From contig JABVXU010000012.1 of NCBI GenBank assembly GCA_013365365.1, positions 124,001 through 188,000 of the forward strand: a stretch of 64,000 nt of DNA. Reading direction: 5' to 3'. The notes beneath the pieces are model-generated. The model did no database searches, was not told where the DNA came from, and saw only the letters and a list, made by a program, of their open reading frames with translations. Made by a program: the position numbers and the translations under genes. The stretch is from Cruorifilaria tuberocauda (lineage: Eukaryota; Nematoda; Chromadorea; Rhabditida; Onchocercidae). Below are positions 24,601 through 39,600 of the stretch, piece by piece. Positions within the stretch are counted from its first letter, which is position 1; every line of letters begins with the position of its first letter.

Positions 24601-27600
24601 ATCAATTAATTGTTGAGAAGGGAAAAGAGAAAAAAGAAGAAAGAAAACAGAATAATTGAATTGTTTCGATAAATTTTTATCAAACTTTGATAAATAATTT
24701 TGCTTATTTTTTAGATGAAAATTTATTAATTCAGTTTTTAATTTAACCAAGCTAATATCATGATAAATTAGTAAATGTCATAAATTTGTTTGTTAATTTC
24801 ATTAACGATAATTCCAGTCATTTCAAGAAACTATTGTCATTTATGTTTTTCCTGACATTTATTTATCGTTTTAGTTCCATTTCCTGATGAATTTTTTTCA
24901 TTTTCAACAAATTTTCCCAATAGTTTCTGTAATGAATTGTTTTTATAATATATAACTATTTTCAAAGCTATAAAAATCTTAATTATTTGAGCTTTTTATC
25001 GAAATCTTTTTTTAATTCTCTTATTTTGAAATAAAAAATTGATTGATACTGATAGTCTGACATTTACTAACCAAATTACTGATAATAATTAAGCTTAAAC
25101 AAGCTTGACATCCACTAATGACAACTTTTGCGGATACTTTTTATTTACCACTTCAATAAATTGATTGGCAGTTCAATTAGTACAAGTTCAATTTTTCAGA
25201 ATGGTATTATTTATCATATAAGTATAGTGATACTAGAAATATTTAATCAATTTTGTATTTTCTAGATTATTCAGTTAATTGCAGTAATTGTTGCTGCAAA
25301 TATTCCATCATTAATTAGTTCCAGTAATGATAATAAGCTATTTTTCATCTCATATCAGTTGCCTTATTTAACTGTAGGACAATAATATCTCTTGTTTAAT
25401 ATTAATTGCATACTTTAAGGACGATAACGCATGCTATTTCTTATTCATTCGGTGTAGAAAACTTTATAATCGAAGAAACTATTAGCTTTGTCGCTTATTA
25501 AACAAAGATATCACTAGAAATATAAGATTCAAAAAAAAAAAAAATAAATGAATTTGATATTTCTTCAAGCATTACTAACTCTAATTCATTTGAAATAAAA
25601 TTCAAAGTTGAAATTAGGAAAATTACTGCTTCTTATTGAATAGAAAAACTTGCCAACATCTGTTACCTTTTACTGAACATTATCTCACTGTATAAACGTG
25701 ATATCATATTTCTTTTGTTTGAAAATTTACAACATTTTGATTTGAATGAGAGAGGAGAAGAGATGGACAGGTAGTTCAACAGGTGAGAAGTATGTATGAA
25801 TGGATAGGGAAGGGGAAATTTCAGAAGATACAGGACTGATTTTACTGATGTTATCTGGTTGACATTTTGTGCGAATGAGCATGTATTTTGAAGGGTGTGA
25901 ATATGGGGACTCAAATATATTTTCATCCTTCAATCACCGCCACCTGTTCGTAATTAATTAAATTCATCACGAAAATTTATCAAGTAATTTCAAGTTAAAT
26001 TGAATTTAATTAAAGTATCCATATTGATATAAAATAATCGCTGATAGTATAAATAAAAAATGCTATAGATAGCATAATGGTTTGATATGATATTGATAAT
26101 AGCAAGCATAATTATGATAGTTATAGTATGAGTGACGAGATGAGAAATGAATAAAGGTAAAAATATTAAATCGTTTTCCATTTAAGCAATATTTAAAGTA
26201 TAGTGAAGGCTATTTATCAAAAAAATAACATTACTTTCTTTGATTCATCGAATTTCAGTTTAGCTTGAAATCAAAAAGGTTTTAATTCCAAATATTCGAT
26301 AATCATGGAACTATACATTTTCCATATATTCATGGCAATGAAAGCATTTATTTCACAGCAATCATTTATTGAAATTTAAATTCGAAATAACTTCTGTCCG
26401 TTAAAAATTTCGAATAAGGACTTTCATTAAAAAATTTTCGTAGAACCTTCATTGAAAGATTTAAAATTAAAGTTCTGATTAAAAATTTTCAAACTTTTAA
26501 CTATATTATGTTACATTACAGGCGGATATTTCCGGCCTTCAAAGTAAAGCTTTCCGGTTTGGACAAACGCTCTAAATATATCTTATTAATGGACATTGTG
26601 CCGGCCGATGAATGCCGTTACAAATTTCATAATTCTCGATGGATGGTAGCTGGTAAAGCAGATCCAGAAATGCCTAAACGCATGTATATACATCCGGATA
26701 GTCCAGCAACCGGTGAACATTGGATGACAAAAGGAGCGAATTTTCATAAATTGAAATTAACGAATAATATTTCCGATAAGCACGGCTTTGTAAGTCATTC
26801 AGCTTTGAATTTGAAAGATAAATAGTAGCTTCAAGCAAAGTTTTTCCCAACGCTGTATCCTATCGCACTGTAAATGTAATGAGTATTTGCTTAATCCTGA
26901 AGAAAATTGATTCTAAAAATTTTTTGTTTTCCTTTTTCTCATTCTCTTTTTTCAAACTGATCAAGCATTTCCAACAATGAACAATAGCCTTTTTCTGTCC
27001 CAAAAAAATTATCCTAGGCTATACAAGAATGATCCTAAGGTCTGTTGAGACAGATGCTCAAAGCATTCATCTCATTCTATTCAAATAAATGAAAATATTT
27101 GACAAATCCACCATTTCTTTCGATAAAAAAAAGAAAAAAATCCCTTTTCACATCGCTATCAGAGAATTGATTCCAATTTCAATTTCCATTTTTGCTTCTT
27201 TCATATGAACGCATAAACGTACACATATATACAATTAACTGAAGTCAATAATTTTTTAAACTTTTTTAAAGTATATCTTATTCATACGATAATCGCATGA
27301 TGCTACCGCTTTTTCATTTATCCGTAATCCACCACTTTGTGAATAAAATTTTGCTTCCTTATAAATTTTCACCTTTTCTTCATATTATAATATTGTTAAA
27401 TGTTACCACAGCTATAGTAATAACTAATAACTGATAATGAATTCAGAAGTATCAGGTAGTTACCACAATGGGAAGTTGTCATTATCCAACACGAAATTAA
27501 CTTTTCGTTGAGTACTTTTCTTAGACAACTTAATTAGTGTGACGAATGTACAATTGAAAGGAAAAAATTCCTTTCCAATTCAGTTCAATCAGTGCAATGC

Positions 27601-30600
27601 ATGCAACGGTCGGACAATTCTAACAATTTCTTCCTAATTGATTTGTTTGTGTTCATTGAAAATAAAAAGTTGTCAGAAACTTGGAAGTTATGATTTTTGA
27701 TCAACAAGTGAAAATACTGTTATTATAAATTCTTCTGACTTTAGTCATGAAAAAACGAAATATACGAAAAGAAATATAACTTTCAAAATTTTAACAGAAA
27801 AAGAAAATTCTCGTTCTTTGATTTACTAATTTAACATCTCTTTCTTTCACACAGGTATTTTATTTACTTCACCTTTATGTAACTATGAGTTATATGACAA
27901 ATTTCAAAGTTACTATTGTAATGGACTTCTTCACTGAGTAAGCATTAAAAGTAAAACAACTATTTAACATCACTCTTTCTCTTTCTCTCTTTCCTCTTTC
28001 TCTCTCTTCTCTCCTTCCATTTTGAAATGTTATCACCGAGATGATTGTTTGTTCGTCATTTATAAGTGTTAGTGGTTGTTAGCAAAGATTTGTCGGGAAT
28101 GATGGGTTAGGACAATAGTAGTGGGGGAAGAGAGAAGGAAGTTGGAATTGAGTGGCGGTGAACGCTTTAAAGCAAAGCATGCCGACAGCATAAGCTAACA
28201 AGAAAGCTAGAAAGTAAGCTAGCTAGCTAGCAAGCAAGCAAGCTAGCAAACCAATAATCAAAAGCTACCGGTGCCTTTTCACCACCCGCGTTCCTCTCAT
28301 CCCAGTAGAGAAGCGAACAGATGTGTAAATAGACACCTTACCATTTACTACCATTCAGACAGCCGATATTTCATATTGCTTTCCAAAATTCACGATAAAG
28401 ATATTATATTATTATAAATCGATGAATTGCTTCAAGCAAACCAGGAATTCCGGATATCAGTAATCAGGACAGCTTATTATAACAATAGGCCAACTGTCTT
28501 TGTTCATGAAAAAGAAAGAGAAGATCGATGAGAAAGAAATTCACTAATATAATTTTTATATTAAAGTTAAACTATCAAAAAACTGTAAATAATTATTTTG
28601 ATTAAAAATCTGATTCGAATAATTTATATTAAATTGGTAAATTTTTGAAAAAATTGAAAAAAAATTTTACGAAATGAGAGGGATAGTAGTTAAAAAGAAA
28701 TGAAAATTGATAGATATTCTGTCAAGTATTATCCTTAAAATTTCATCCGAACTAAATTGACTGGAAATTTCATTAAATTAAAACCATCACCATTATCATA
28801 TTGATCAAATAATATTTCATATTATTCATTCCCATATTAACTCATATTCATTCCTTTCAAATTACTTTTTCATCTTTAATTTTAATTCAAAATTTCCTTT
28901 CAACTTTAACAAACAATCAATTTTATTACATTATTTCTGTATTTGTATATTCATTCGTTATATGTTAAGTATTCTTTAGCATGAGATTAGTCGAATTCAG
29001 AAATTAATACTCGAAGTGAGACACTTTTGTTTTAAATGACTGTCTTCTTTTCTGAAGTCATAACTTTTTTACCTGCAAAGGTGATATGCCACTCAAATGA
29101 TAAATGAATTGATTAAATTATTAATCAAGTGATAATTTTTCAAAATTTCTTCCAAATGATACGAAATCTTTCCTCTGACATGTGATCAGAAATTACTTAC
29201 TTATCACATTGTAACTCTTTCTCTCCCTCTCTCTCTCTCGCTGTTGTTTAAATACCGTTAAAGTGATGTTTACCTGGAAAAGGTGTAACCAATGTTTGAC
29301 AATGCTAACAACAAGTTGGCTCCCACAATTTATCCTACGGTAATCGGAAGATAAGATGACATCACTGATGACAAGTATGTGTGTCTGTGTCCGTCTGTCT
29401 GTCTGCACTGTCTATGTTATGTACGTATGAGAGAGGGAAATAAATGGGAAAGAGAATGGTCTGTTTATCTGTCTGTACCCATCAGACTTTACCGCTGTTC
29501 CTCTCTTTTCCGGTTTAATCCTAAAATCTGTTGAGCTTCAGAAAGAGTGATGATTATGATAACGATAATAATAGTAACAATGATGATGAGGGGATAGTGA
29601 TGGGAGAAGTATATTATTATTAATTACCTGTGAATATTTTTGCCCAAAAAATTATTTCTTACTGTAGTGACAGTGATAACAGTTTGATAAGTGATAGAGG
29701 TTGAGTAAGTGAAGGAGTTGAAAAATTAAAGTATTTGATGTAATATTGGAGAAATGACATGGCATGCTAAACAGTGAAAAACGATTGAAAATAAAGAGCG
29801 TAACAAGAGAGACAGAAAACGTTCGGTAGCGTATAATTAAGATAATATTACCATTTTGGAATCGTAGTTGCATTGTTGTCATCGTTGTCATTAACACAAA
29901 CTTTCAATTACTTTTCAAGAAGTAAAGAAGAAATTATGAATGATTTATGTACAAGGATAATCTTTTTTATTCTCACTTTTTTACTTCTCTTTCCCTCTCG
30001 CTTTTTTGTTTCTTGTCAATATAATAGCTGATAGAAAATAGATTATCGATGAGGAGTGGTGATAGCCTGATTGATCGGACAATGTTCCGGTTAACTTGTC
30101 CCACTCCGATCGTACCATCCATCACATTTCCAATTCCAAGCCATTCGCTTACTCATCTATTCCCGAACGTCTTTTCTCTCGAACATGTGAGATGGAACTG
30201 AGGTGGCGGAAGGAAATAAGCGGAGCATCTGACGCTTCGGGATATTTCATTCATTACAGGCATTCACACTTACTTCTTTCTAAAAAATTCATTTTTCAGT
30301 TTTCAAAAGTTTAATCATACGAATAATAATGTATAGTTTCATTTCATTTGTCGCTATTTGCGAAGGAAATTACGTAATTAAATTTTCTGGGAACTTCTCA
30401 TCCAAATAAATCAGTTGAAAATGAAATATATTTTTCCTAAATTTTGTTTTGCTTTAATACCATAATGCCTTTCAGAAAGATACTGTGATTAAGCAATAAG
30501 CTGCAACCAATTATGCCAACCTGAAGAATAGATATCGAGTTTTTGACTTAAAACTTTTTCTTATCATAGTTGTTATAAATACTAAAAAGAATGGTTGACT

Positions 30601-33600
30601 ACAATTGTATGAACAAATAAATCAATTAATTTTTATGCTTTATTTAGTGAAAGATTGAAAAGAATAAATCAATTTAAAGGGAAAAGAGGAAATTTCTCAT
30701 TTTATTGGGCAAATAAAATCATTTAATGAAAGATAAAATGAAGGAGAAGACAAAGGAAAGGTGATAGGAAAACAAGTTGACAATCAAGTTTATTTGTAAA
30801 TTTTTCCTTTCCACGTCAAATTAGTTAGTTTTTAGAACAAATTAACAACAAAGAAATTCCAATGAGCTTCTTCTTCTCTATTTTCTACCTTTTGTTTGTT
30901 TTATTTTCTTTCCTTTCCTTTTCCCTTCCAACATACTGAATCACTTTGCTTTCTTCCTGAAAAAATTGTTCATGAAAATTTCGTCTTGACCCACAATGCA
31001 CACTTATTTCAATATTTCAATAGTAATAATGATAGAATCAGCAGTAACATCGTTAATTAATTAATTACCCAGTGATATTTATCAAATTAGCTAATGAGGA
31101 CTTCCAATCATTCCTCATTTTTATTTTAAGTAAGAGAAAATTAATCGAATTTGACAATAAAAGTTGTTTGAGAATAAAAATTTCCACATTACGAAAAGAA
31201 GAGAAACGTTGAAAAGAATTTTCTTTCTTAATTCATCTTTCTCACGTGAAATTCCTCTATCCAATTTGACGCATTATCCAGCAAACTGATATCAAATGCT
31301 TTCACTGAATTAGAGAAAGCAAAAGGAACTTATGACGAAGAATCATTCCGGAATAAAATTGATTGTTTGTTTTTTTCCAAAAAATCTCCTATATTCATAA
31401 AATTTGAAAGTCGTGAAATTTTTTTTTTGCTTTTTCCTTAAAATGCACAGTAAGACGATGATAATGCTGCACATTTGAGAAAAGTTGAAAACGGTAACAA
31501 TCAACTCTGTTCCTGTCGTTTAAATGATAGAAAAAGTAATCAGGCCCTTATATCATTCCTCTTTAAATCCTTTTTAATTTATATCATTTGAAGCATTTTG
31601 CAAGAATCAAAAGGATTTTGCAGCAATATAGGCTTTTTAATCCTGTAAAGTGCAAAAATTGAAAGAATAAGATTTTGAAAATTTGCAAACTTCCCTGAAA
31701 AAAAAACGTTGAAATTTTACTTTTTTCAACATCCATTATATCGCATTTTGAGTTTTCTGCTTGTTTGGATTTCTTTTTTCAAATTTCATTGGCAATTTCT
31801 CTAGAAGCTCAACAAATGTTGGAAGAGAAATTGGGGTCAAATAGGTTGACGATAGCTTCCGCGGGTCGTTGAATCCAGGACAACGACAGCTGTTGCGTCA
31901 ATGTATCATCGTGACAAGATGTGTACATGTCGAGTAGAGGAGAACAAGTTGTACCGCTTATTGTGTCCAATTCCTTCCTTGTCCAGCGTTGATTGATAGC
32001 TATCATTAGGCTATCCTTATCCTTCCCCCGCTTCCTCTTATTTCTCGTACACTACTCCATTAATCCATTAAGCTTATTTGAGCTTTTAATGTTTTAATGA
32101 CACCGCAATTTACCCCTTGAAAACACAACAAGAGAATTCTAATAATTAATTGTTTTCTGGGCTCATTTCATAACAGTGCTTCATGATAAAGCTAAAAGGC
32201 AATAGACCTAAAGGTTTCCATCATTAATATATGGAGGAGATGAAGCTATCGCTGAAGCAACTCTAAGTTACTTCCAGAAACTGTTGAGCAATTCATTCGC
32301 AAATAATCTCAGTAGGAAAGCGAAGGATTATCTGGGAGAACGGAACACTCAGTAATAAATTACCCTTGGAAAAAACTTTTCTAAAATTAACATTTCAATA
32401 TCTCTTTTATCAATTTCCTCATTTCTTTAATTGAACAGAATCTTCTTTAATTATTCATTACTAGCAGCTGTTTCTAATTTATTCATTATTATTATTGTTG
32501 TTGTTACTGTTATTGTATTGCTATTGTTATCATCAATATTGCTACTATCTAAATTATTCAAATTTAGTACTAAAATTTTAATCTTCAATTAAATAAGCCA
32601 CAACAATTGAGATTTTTGGCAATGTAACAGAATTTATATTCAGTTTTAAAATGAATTAATTCAATTCATCCTTTTCAAAATCCATTTTTTGTCTTTTTTC
32701 CTCCCATCTCTTTTTGTTGGAAGAAAGTGATAAATGGATATGTAATGAGATGGAAGTAAAGTGAAGAGATGAAATGAGTGGCGAGAATGAAATTGAGGAT
32801 TGAGGGTTTTCTGAGAGTGTTAAGATTGTCAAAGAATGGTGGTTTCACGACTTCGAAGATTAATGGAGCAACAATCCCTAAACACCAACACTACACAAAC
32901 AGTTGCTACTAGCGCTCCTGCTAGTTGATCGTTGATAAATGATAATGATAGTGATGGTGATGATAATAATGACATTGATACGATACGATACGATACGATA
33001 CGATACATACTCAACTATTACTTCAAGGGATTATGCATTTTTCCTTAATGTTTAGCTTTTTCATTATTATTAAATTAATATGTTAATAAATATACGGCAT
33101 AGAACAATACTTATCAATGATAGATATACTATCTTTTATCACTGTTAGCAACAATACACTTATATGAATCGATTAAAGAAAAACCGGGAATGAGAGATGA
33201 TGAAGAAAATAAAATCAAAAATGGGATTTTATAAAATCTTTGAAAAAACAAAGAAACTTATAAGAGACTGTTTATTTGCGCACGTAACGTCTTAAAAAAT
33301 TTTAATTCCATTTAGCATCTAATGAATGAATTGAATTATATTAAAACAATAGTATTCCCAAGGAAAACTTTTTATTTTAGCTTTAATATAATTTGAAATA
33401 TTTTTTCCAAATAATTTAACTAATTAATTTTGCATGATGTGCTTTTGTCAACTTTTGAATAATAACAAACAGTCAATGATAGCTTTTAATAGCGGTGAAG
33501 CTAAGTTAATAACATTTTGAAGGCGCAACAAAAAGTGTTGTTATGGGAGTTGCCACACGGATTTTGGCAGGTTTTTCAACATTTTACAAAAAATAACAAA

Positions 33601-36600
33601 TGGGAAGAAATTATGTTAGCTAAATGATTTATGAATAGCAGAATTGAAATTTGGTATTAAACTCTAAAACTTTTTTCTTTGCAAAGAAGCAAAGAGAGCA
33701 AAATTTTTGGTGAAATTGAAGCCAAATTAAAAATAATTTCAATAATAAAACTAATTTTAGCAAAACTAATTATCATCATATTTTTAATAATAATTCTATT
33801 GATTGGTTGATTGATTGATATACTTTTGAATAAAATTTCTTCTTAGTTTCGTCAATTTATTCATGAGCATTAAATGTAATCTTTAATTCATGAATATTAT
33901 CAACGACAAGATTATTTATTGTCGTACTTAATTATAGATGTATTAGACATGGAAACTTTTTCTGCAACATCACCTGATATCAACAGTAGAATAAAATAAC
34001 GAGTAATGAGATTTAATTAGTAAAAACTAAATGTTTCATTAGATTTTACCGAAGTAAGTAGTCAAATACATGAACTTGCATAAAATTAATATTGGAAGTA
34101 GTAAGCGGTCAAACCTATTTTGAATATCTCAATTTCTACTTTTTCAGACTATTCTAAATTCAATGCATAAATATCAACCACGATTACACGTTGTCCGGTG
34201 CGCAGAGCTTATTAATTTACCGTATTCAACTTTTCGTACATTCGTTTTCAAGGAGACGGAATTTATTGCTGTTACTGCTTATCAGAATGAAAAGGTTGGT
34301 CGATTCAAGACAGTAATTGAAGTCTTTCTTTGAAACAAATCTTAAACTTGTTTGTTTTCTCGCTTTTTATTGCAGTCATTACCTCTTTTGCTCAATCTTC
34401 TATTACATCATAGCTTTTCATTCCCAATTGAAATTAAGTATTGGTTCTAATACTCTTTTACAACAATTAAATGGAGCACGTGTTAATTTCCTCAAATTCC
34501 TTTTTGACTCATACAATGTATGGAATATTTTCTATCTGTACTAAGAAAGAAATCAATTTTTAGAGTAAATGGATCATTGATCCATTTCTCAATTATCAGT
34601 TTAGAGATCTTTTTAGTTCCTACCTCATCAAACTTGTTTTCGACCATTTTGTCCCAATTTACCTAGTAGTTATTTACTGATTAATCCTATATTACTTTGC
34701 TTTAATGCTCCATCAATCGTTACATTTTTTCTACATCAACTGTTATTGTCATGCTTTTAATAGGCATAGAGCAAAACAATCAATCAACCACCTCGCCGTA
34801 TATCCTTAATTAATTGTCTCAGATTACAACAAAGCACTAATTACTCTTGTACTATTTTGTACTGTTTAATTTAGGACATATGCAAATTTGTAATAGAAAA
34901 TTTTATTACCACAATTCGATATTTAGTTATTATGAGCTCCTTAATTCAAGTATCATAGGCTAACGAAACTAAGATAATTGGTTCTAATAACTAGTAAATC
35001 AATAAGAGAAATAAAATTTTAACTCTCCTAACTATCCGAAAAGGTAAAATGAAGGAAATGCAAAAACATAATCTAAAGTCATGGTCTATAGCTTAACATA
35101 CAATCTTTAAATTCAATTGGATTAGGATATTATGTGCGCAAAGGATAAAAAATACATTAACCTTTCAAAATGATTTTAAAAATTAAAATTAATATAATTA
35201 AACTTATATATTTCATTATCTTCTTTATGATATGAAATTATCTATTTACGCAATTAAGTTATATTGTAAAAACTATTTCTTCCATATTCCCTAATATCGT
35301 ATTCTATCCTTTCTATCCGATGCTTTTGTTACTACTGATTTTCGTTACTTTTTATTTTATAATCGTCGTATACTGTAGTATCAAAGCTTTTTCCCTTTTA
35401 CATCCGAACAAGAAATCATTACTTTAACTTCCATAGCTTACGGAGGAAATTTTAAATAAGCGCAGAATTTCTGTTACTTTCATAGCACGTTATTCCCTCT
35501 TCTCATTCCTTTGCTTTTCTCATTTCCCCGCAATATTTCCTGTTTGATCGATAAAATGAAACTTCGAAATCGTTGAGTAATTAAATCGTAAAATCAAATA
35601 CCGTCAACAACATATGAATAACTCAGATAGGGACAGATGCATACATTCTCGAATTGTTCAATGATCAATATCATTTCATTTATCTTTTACTCTACCTCTT
35701 CTTTTCTTCAGCTAATCGGAATATCAGGTTGAAATTACTGTTGTTGCAACTGTTACTACTGTTCCTGCTGTCCTGTAATCTTTAAGTAACAACTGATTTA
35801 TGAATAGAAAATAAAATTTATATATCAGTTTTATGGAAAAAAGCAATAATTCACTGACTTGTATGAGAAATTTTTGAATAACAGAAAGATAATAATTGGC
35901 TTATAAAATTGCAGAATGATTCATTCAGAAGAGAAGTTAGTAAGTATTTCGTTCTAATGAACTGTTATTCTTTTCACAGTCCTAAACCTAAACATTGATA
36001 TTTCAATTCACGTGAACTGTAAAAATGAAATTGTGCTAATTATTTTCATTTTTTTTAAATACAAAAATCTGTTAAAAAGCATGCTCTTTTCCTATCCCAT
36101 TAGCTGTAAATATAAAGACTTAATGATGTAATCAAAAAATGATGAGTAGACGTTTAAGTATGTGAATTTCACGTTTCACTTTTCCTTTTTCCTTCTTTGA
36201 CACATAGTGGTTATATAAATTTTCCTTAAACCTTCTCCTTTCTTTTGTTTTACTTATTCGTTTTTTCTATAATCTTTTATGAATGAGACAAACAGTCGAC
36301 CATCTCAATCCCTGTTTACCTGTCGATGAGAAGTAGAATGAATGATTGAATAGCTTATTGTTGGCCACAAACTGCTCCTCCTTCTCTTAAACTCTTGAAT
36401 CTCTCATTTATGGTCGTAAATAAATAGGAAGCATCATTGCACTAGCACTTGAAGTTTACTGTCGTATTGTTACTGTAAAAACCTGCAAAGCATATCACTT
36501 CAAATAATAATAATAATAATCGTTGATAAAAGCAACAGAAGGGATTGATTGAGGGGAAAGGTCGAGTTATAATGATATAAATGCGTAAGGAGATCATTTT

Positions 36601-39600
36601 TCCTCCTTATTTTACAGTTATCTTTCCTTCTTTCTCTGCAAATCCTTTTTTTGGAAATTATTTAGTTGAAAATAGGACGGATTTATATTATTGATTTCAA
36701 AGTAAGCAGAGCAGAAACGATCTTGATCGATGATAATAGCATTGGTTTACTGTACTTTTTCTTTGTTGACATTTCTGACTATCTCTTTCTTTTGTTGTCT
36801 TTTTTATTTTTCTTTTAATGTAAAAACTGAGAAAGAATTTTCCAAACTGCATAAAATTTAGACCAGTTTCACTGATATCTTTTATTCATTAATATTTCTA
36901 ACTCCTTTACAATCAGTCGCTGATAAAAATTATGATAATAATGGTATATGAATGATGAGCGCAATAATTTCATAAAAATTCTATAAATTGAGATTGAACT
37001 CAACAAATAATAGTTTCTTTTTTGATTACAATCCAGGTTAGCAAGGTTTGAGTAACTTCCAAAAGCAGTATATAGCAATGAAAACAGTGATAAGATTAGG
37101 AATAAAATGCACAGATAAAAATAGTCGTAATATTTTTATATTAGTTATAGTGATGAGTAATAAAGCAGTAATAAAATAATGTAGTGATAACTGCTGTTTT
37201 TTATCACTGTTATCAGTCCATTTATTCAGTCTTCTTATATAAGATCGTTTCATATAAAATGAATCAGTATTAAGAGGGGCTTCTTTTCGTGTTATTGATA
37301 GTAGAAACTTACTATCCACTGACAATATTTATTTGATAATTGATTTTATGATTATTTAACAGCACTCTTGCAATAATAGTCATAGCGATAGCAGTGGCTA
37401 ACTTCTTATATTTATAATAGCAATTGTAGCAATAACGACAAATCAGTTACATTTTATCTACAAAGGTCAAGTTTACGATGCTGCTATAATTCTTCGTTTA
37501 GAGCATAAGCTAGTGACTGTGTAGTTACTAGCTTTTTCAGTAATTCTGAAAAATTATTCAGAATATTAGAATGCTCAGACCTGAAATTGCATTTAAACAG
37601 GAATAAGAAACAATTTAGTTTCAGATGAATTAATATAGGAAATACAAAGAACAAAAATAATTAAATAAGAATAATACTTACTTTTTGACTTTTTTATAAA
37701 CCAGGAAGTTTTCGGTTTTTCCTGCCTCAGTTTTCTTTATTTCGATTTTATTTTGCTTGATGATCAACATTTTGAAAATTTTATTAAAGCTCTATGAATT
37801 TTCGTAGTTTTGAAGATTTGCGGATTTTATAATTTAATTTTATTTTTTGATATTGCATACCAATGAAGGACTTTGCATAGCTTATTAGTATTAAAATTCA
37901 AAATATTTAAATTTGGTTTTTTAACGGAAATATTTTTAATCATTTATTCTATAATTAAGAAACAACGTTTGAAAAATAATTTGTCCAAAGACGGTGTTGA
38001 CCTTGTCTGTAAAATAGTCGTAACAAAGCCCTTTTACGTGTCGTCATCCATCAACTTCTTCCACATGCAATAAGGAATCTTATCTTTTATTATTTGATGC
38101 CATTAACCTTGTCCGACAGGTAGTATAATGAGTCGCTGGAACTGATTAACGGTTTAACTGTTCCACGTTTGACCATTCTATATTTTTAATTAACCTACCG
38201 ATATTTTCACTTATCATTCTAAATTTCATGACGAATTATGAAAACCGATGTATGCTTTATATGTGAGTGATATGGCAATTCTCTACTAACTGAAAATGGC
38301 AAATCAGTGTGCTGTGAGCTGAAAACTGTAGGATTATTGTCATTTCATTGGGAGGGATTTTGACATTTGACGGAAATATTCGCTTGATACGTTTCTTTTT
38401 CTGTGATGGAGAAGAAAAAGGAATTTCCTGCAATTCCTCCTACTAGTCACTTCCGCTTTCGATCTTTTGAAAAATCGTAGATTCTTCTTGATCATCAAAA
38501 GTGAAGCTTTATTTTTGATTTTTCTCTGCTACACGTTCAAACCCAGTTTGCAGTAAAGAGGATTGAGATTTTCAATGACAAGAATTTAGCAACAAATATT
38601 TTGGTTCATTTACAGTATATTTTTAAATCGGTTTTATCATTTATCAGGGTGATAAGTTAATGATAGGCAGAAAGCTCAACATATGCTTGTTTACTCTGCG
38701 GATGACAAATGATAATTCATTCAACTATGATGGTTTTATCATGATATTAAAATATAGATAGTTTGTACATGTCGTGTATAGAGAGGATATGACGCTATGC
38801 AATAAAAACGTCTTACACTTCACAAATGCTTGTATTGATGCGAATTGACATATAGGGCAATGATACGGTAGTAATGAGGGTAGGAAAAAATGTATATGGT
38901 GAATTGAAATTGCTAATTCTATTGTTGCTTCTTCTCGTTAGTGTCATCTCTTTTACTGTTGACAGTATCGTTGTCACCATGGGCACATACGTGGTGTTCC
39001 CAAGGGTGCAACACGTGCACACACATATATGTTGCTTTAATTAAAGGATTCAATAAGAGAAGCACTTCACTAATATATATGTTTATTATATATTCATTGT
39101 TTGCCAGTAATTTGCTGAATGATAAGTTTTTCGGAATTTCCATTTTAGCTTTTTCTTCACTTAATGGTTTTCTGAGAGGATGAATGAGCTGGGAGCAGAG
39201 AAACAAAAGCTTCTTAAAGGGATGAAAAAAATTAGACGAAAGTTTGCCGCATAACAAAGTAAATGAAAGTGGAAGAGACATGCGAAGCTTACTGGTTTTA
39301 AGGCGTAATAGCTGAAATTAATTAGAATATCAAGTAAAAGGCTTATTGGCTATCTATTCCCCATCATCCTCATCCTTCTCACTCTTTTCCTTTTCCGGAT
39401 AGTATACGGTGTATTTCAAACAAAGGGGGTTAAAACTGCAGATCCGGAAGGGAAAGTATCCCGTGGGAATAGGCAATTGGAGAAAGGAAGTAGCAGTCGA
39501 AGATGATATGGGATGTGTTTATTGAGGGACTTACAAGTGTGTGTATATCAAGTGCAAATGTAATTGTCTATTAAATGCTGCTATTGCCACTATCCTCGTA

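Larger units (their letters stand above)
21973..26521 (+). other. tbx-2: tbx-2 intron 1 (4.5 kb)
   Basis: The donor is AG|gtgcag, splitting an Arg codon inside the T-box, and the acceptor is acattacag at 26521. The contents are A+T-rich with CT and CA microsatellites. Two GGTGTGA words (24552-24558 and 25894-25900) match a T-box half-site on the + strand. No nested gene is recognised; the minus-strand frames at 24484-24750 and 25663-25933 match no family. Confidence 0.8.
26790..34147 (+). other. tbx-2: tbx-2 intron 2 (7.4 kb)
   Basis: The donor is TTT|gtaagt and the acceptor is ctttttcag ending at 34147, in phase 0 within the T-box. It is the largest intron in the window. Besides A+T-rich DNA and several microsatellites it has G+C-richer islands near 28140-28330, 30060-30260 and 31840-32010. 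These lack family-recognisable coding sequence and are candidate enhancers by inference only. Confidence 0.75.

Noticed and set aside
30096..30314. 72-residue open frame in tbx-2 intron 2
   Set aside because: No domain is recognised and it is not needed for the T-box reading frame; treated as part of a G+C-richer island.
31809..32006. 65-residue minus-strand frame in tbx-2 intron 2
   Set aside because: Lacks a family signature; the underlying island is reported as a candidate regulatory patch instead.
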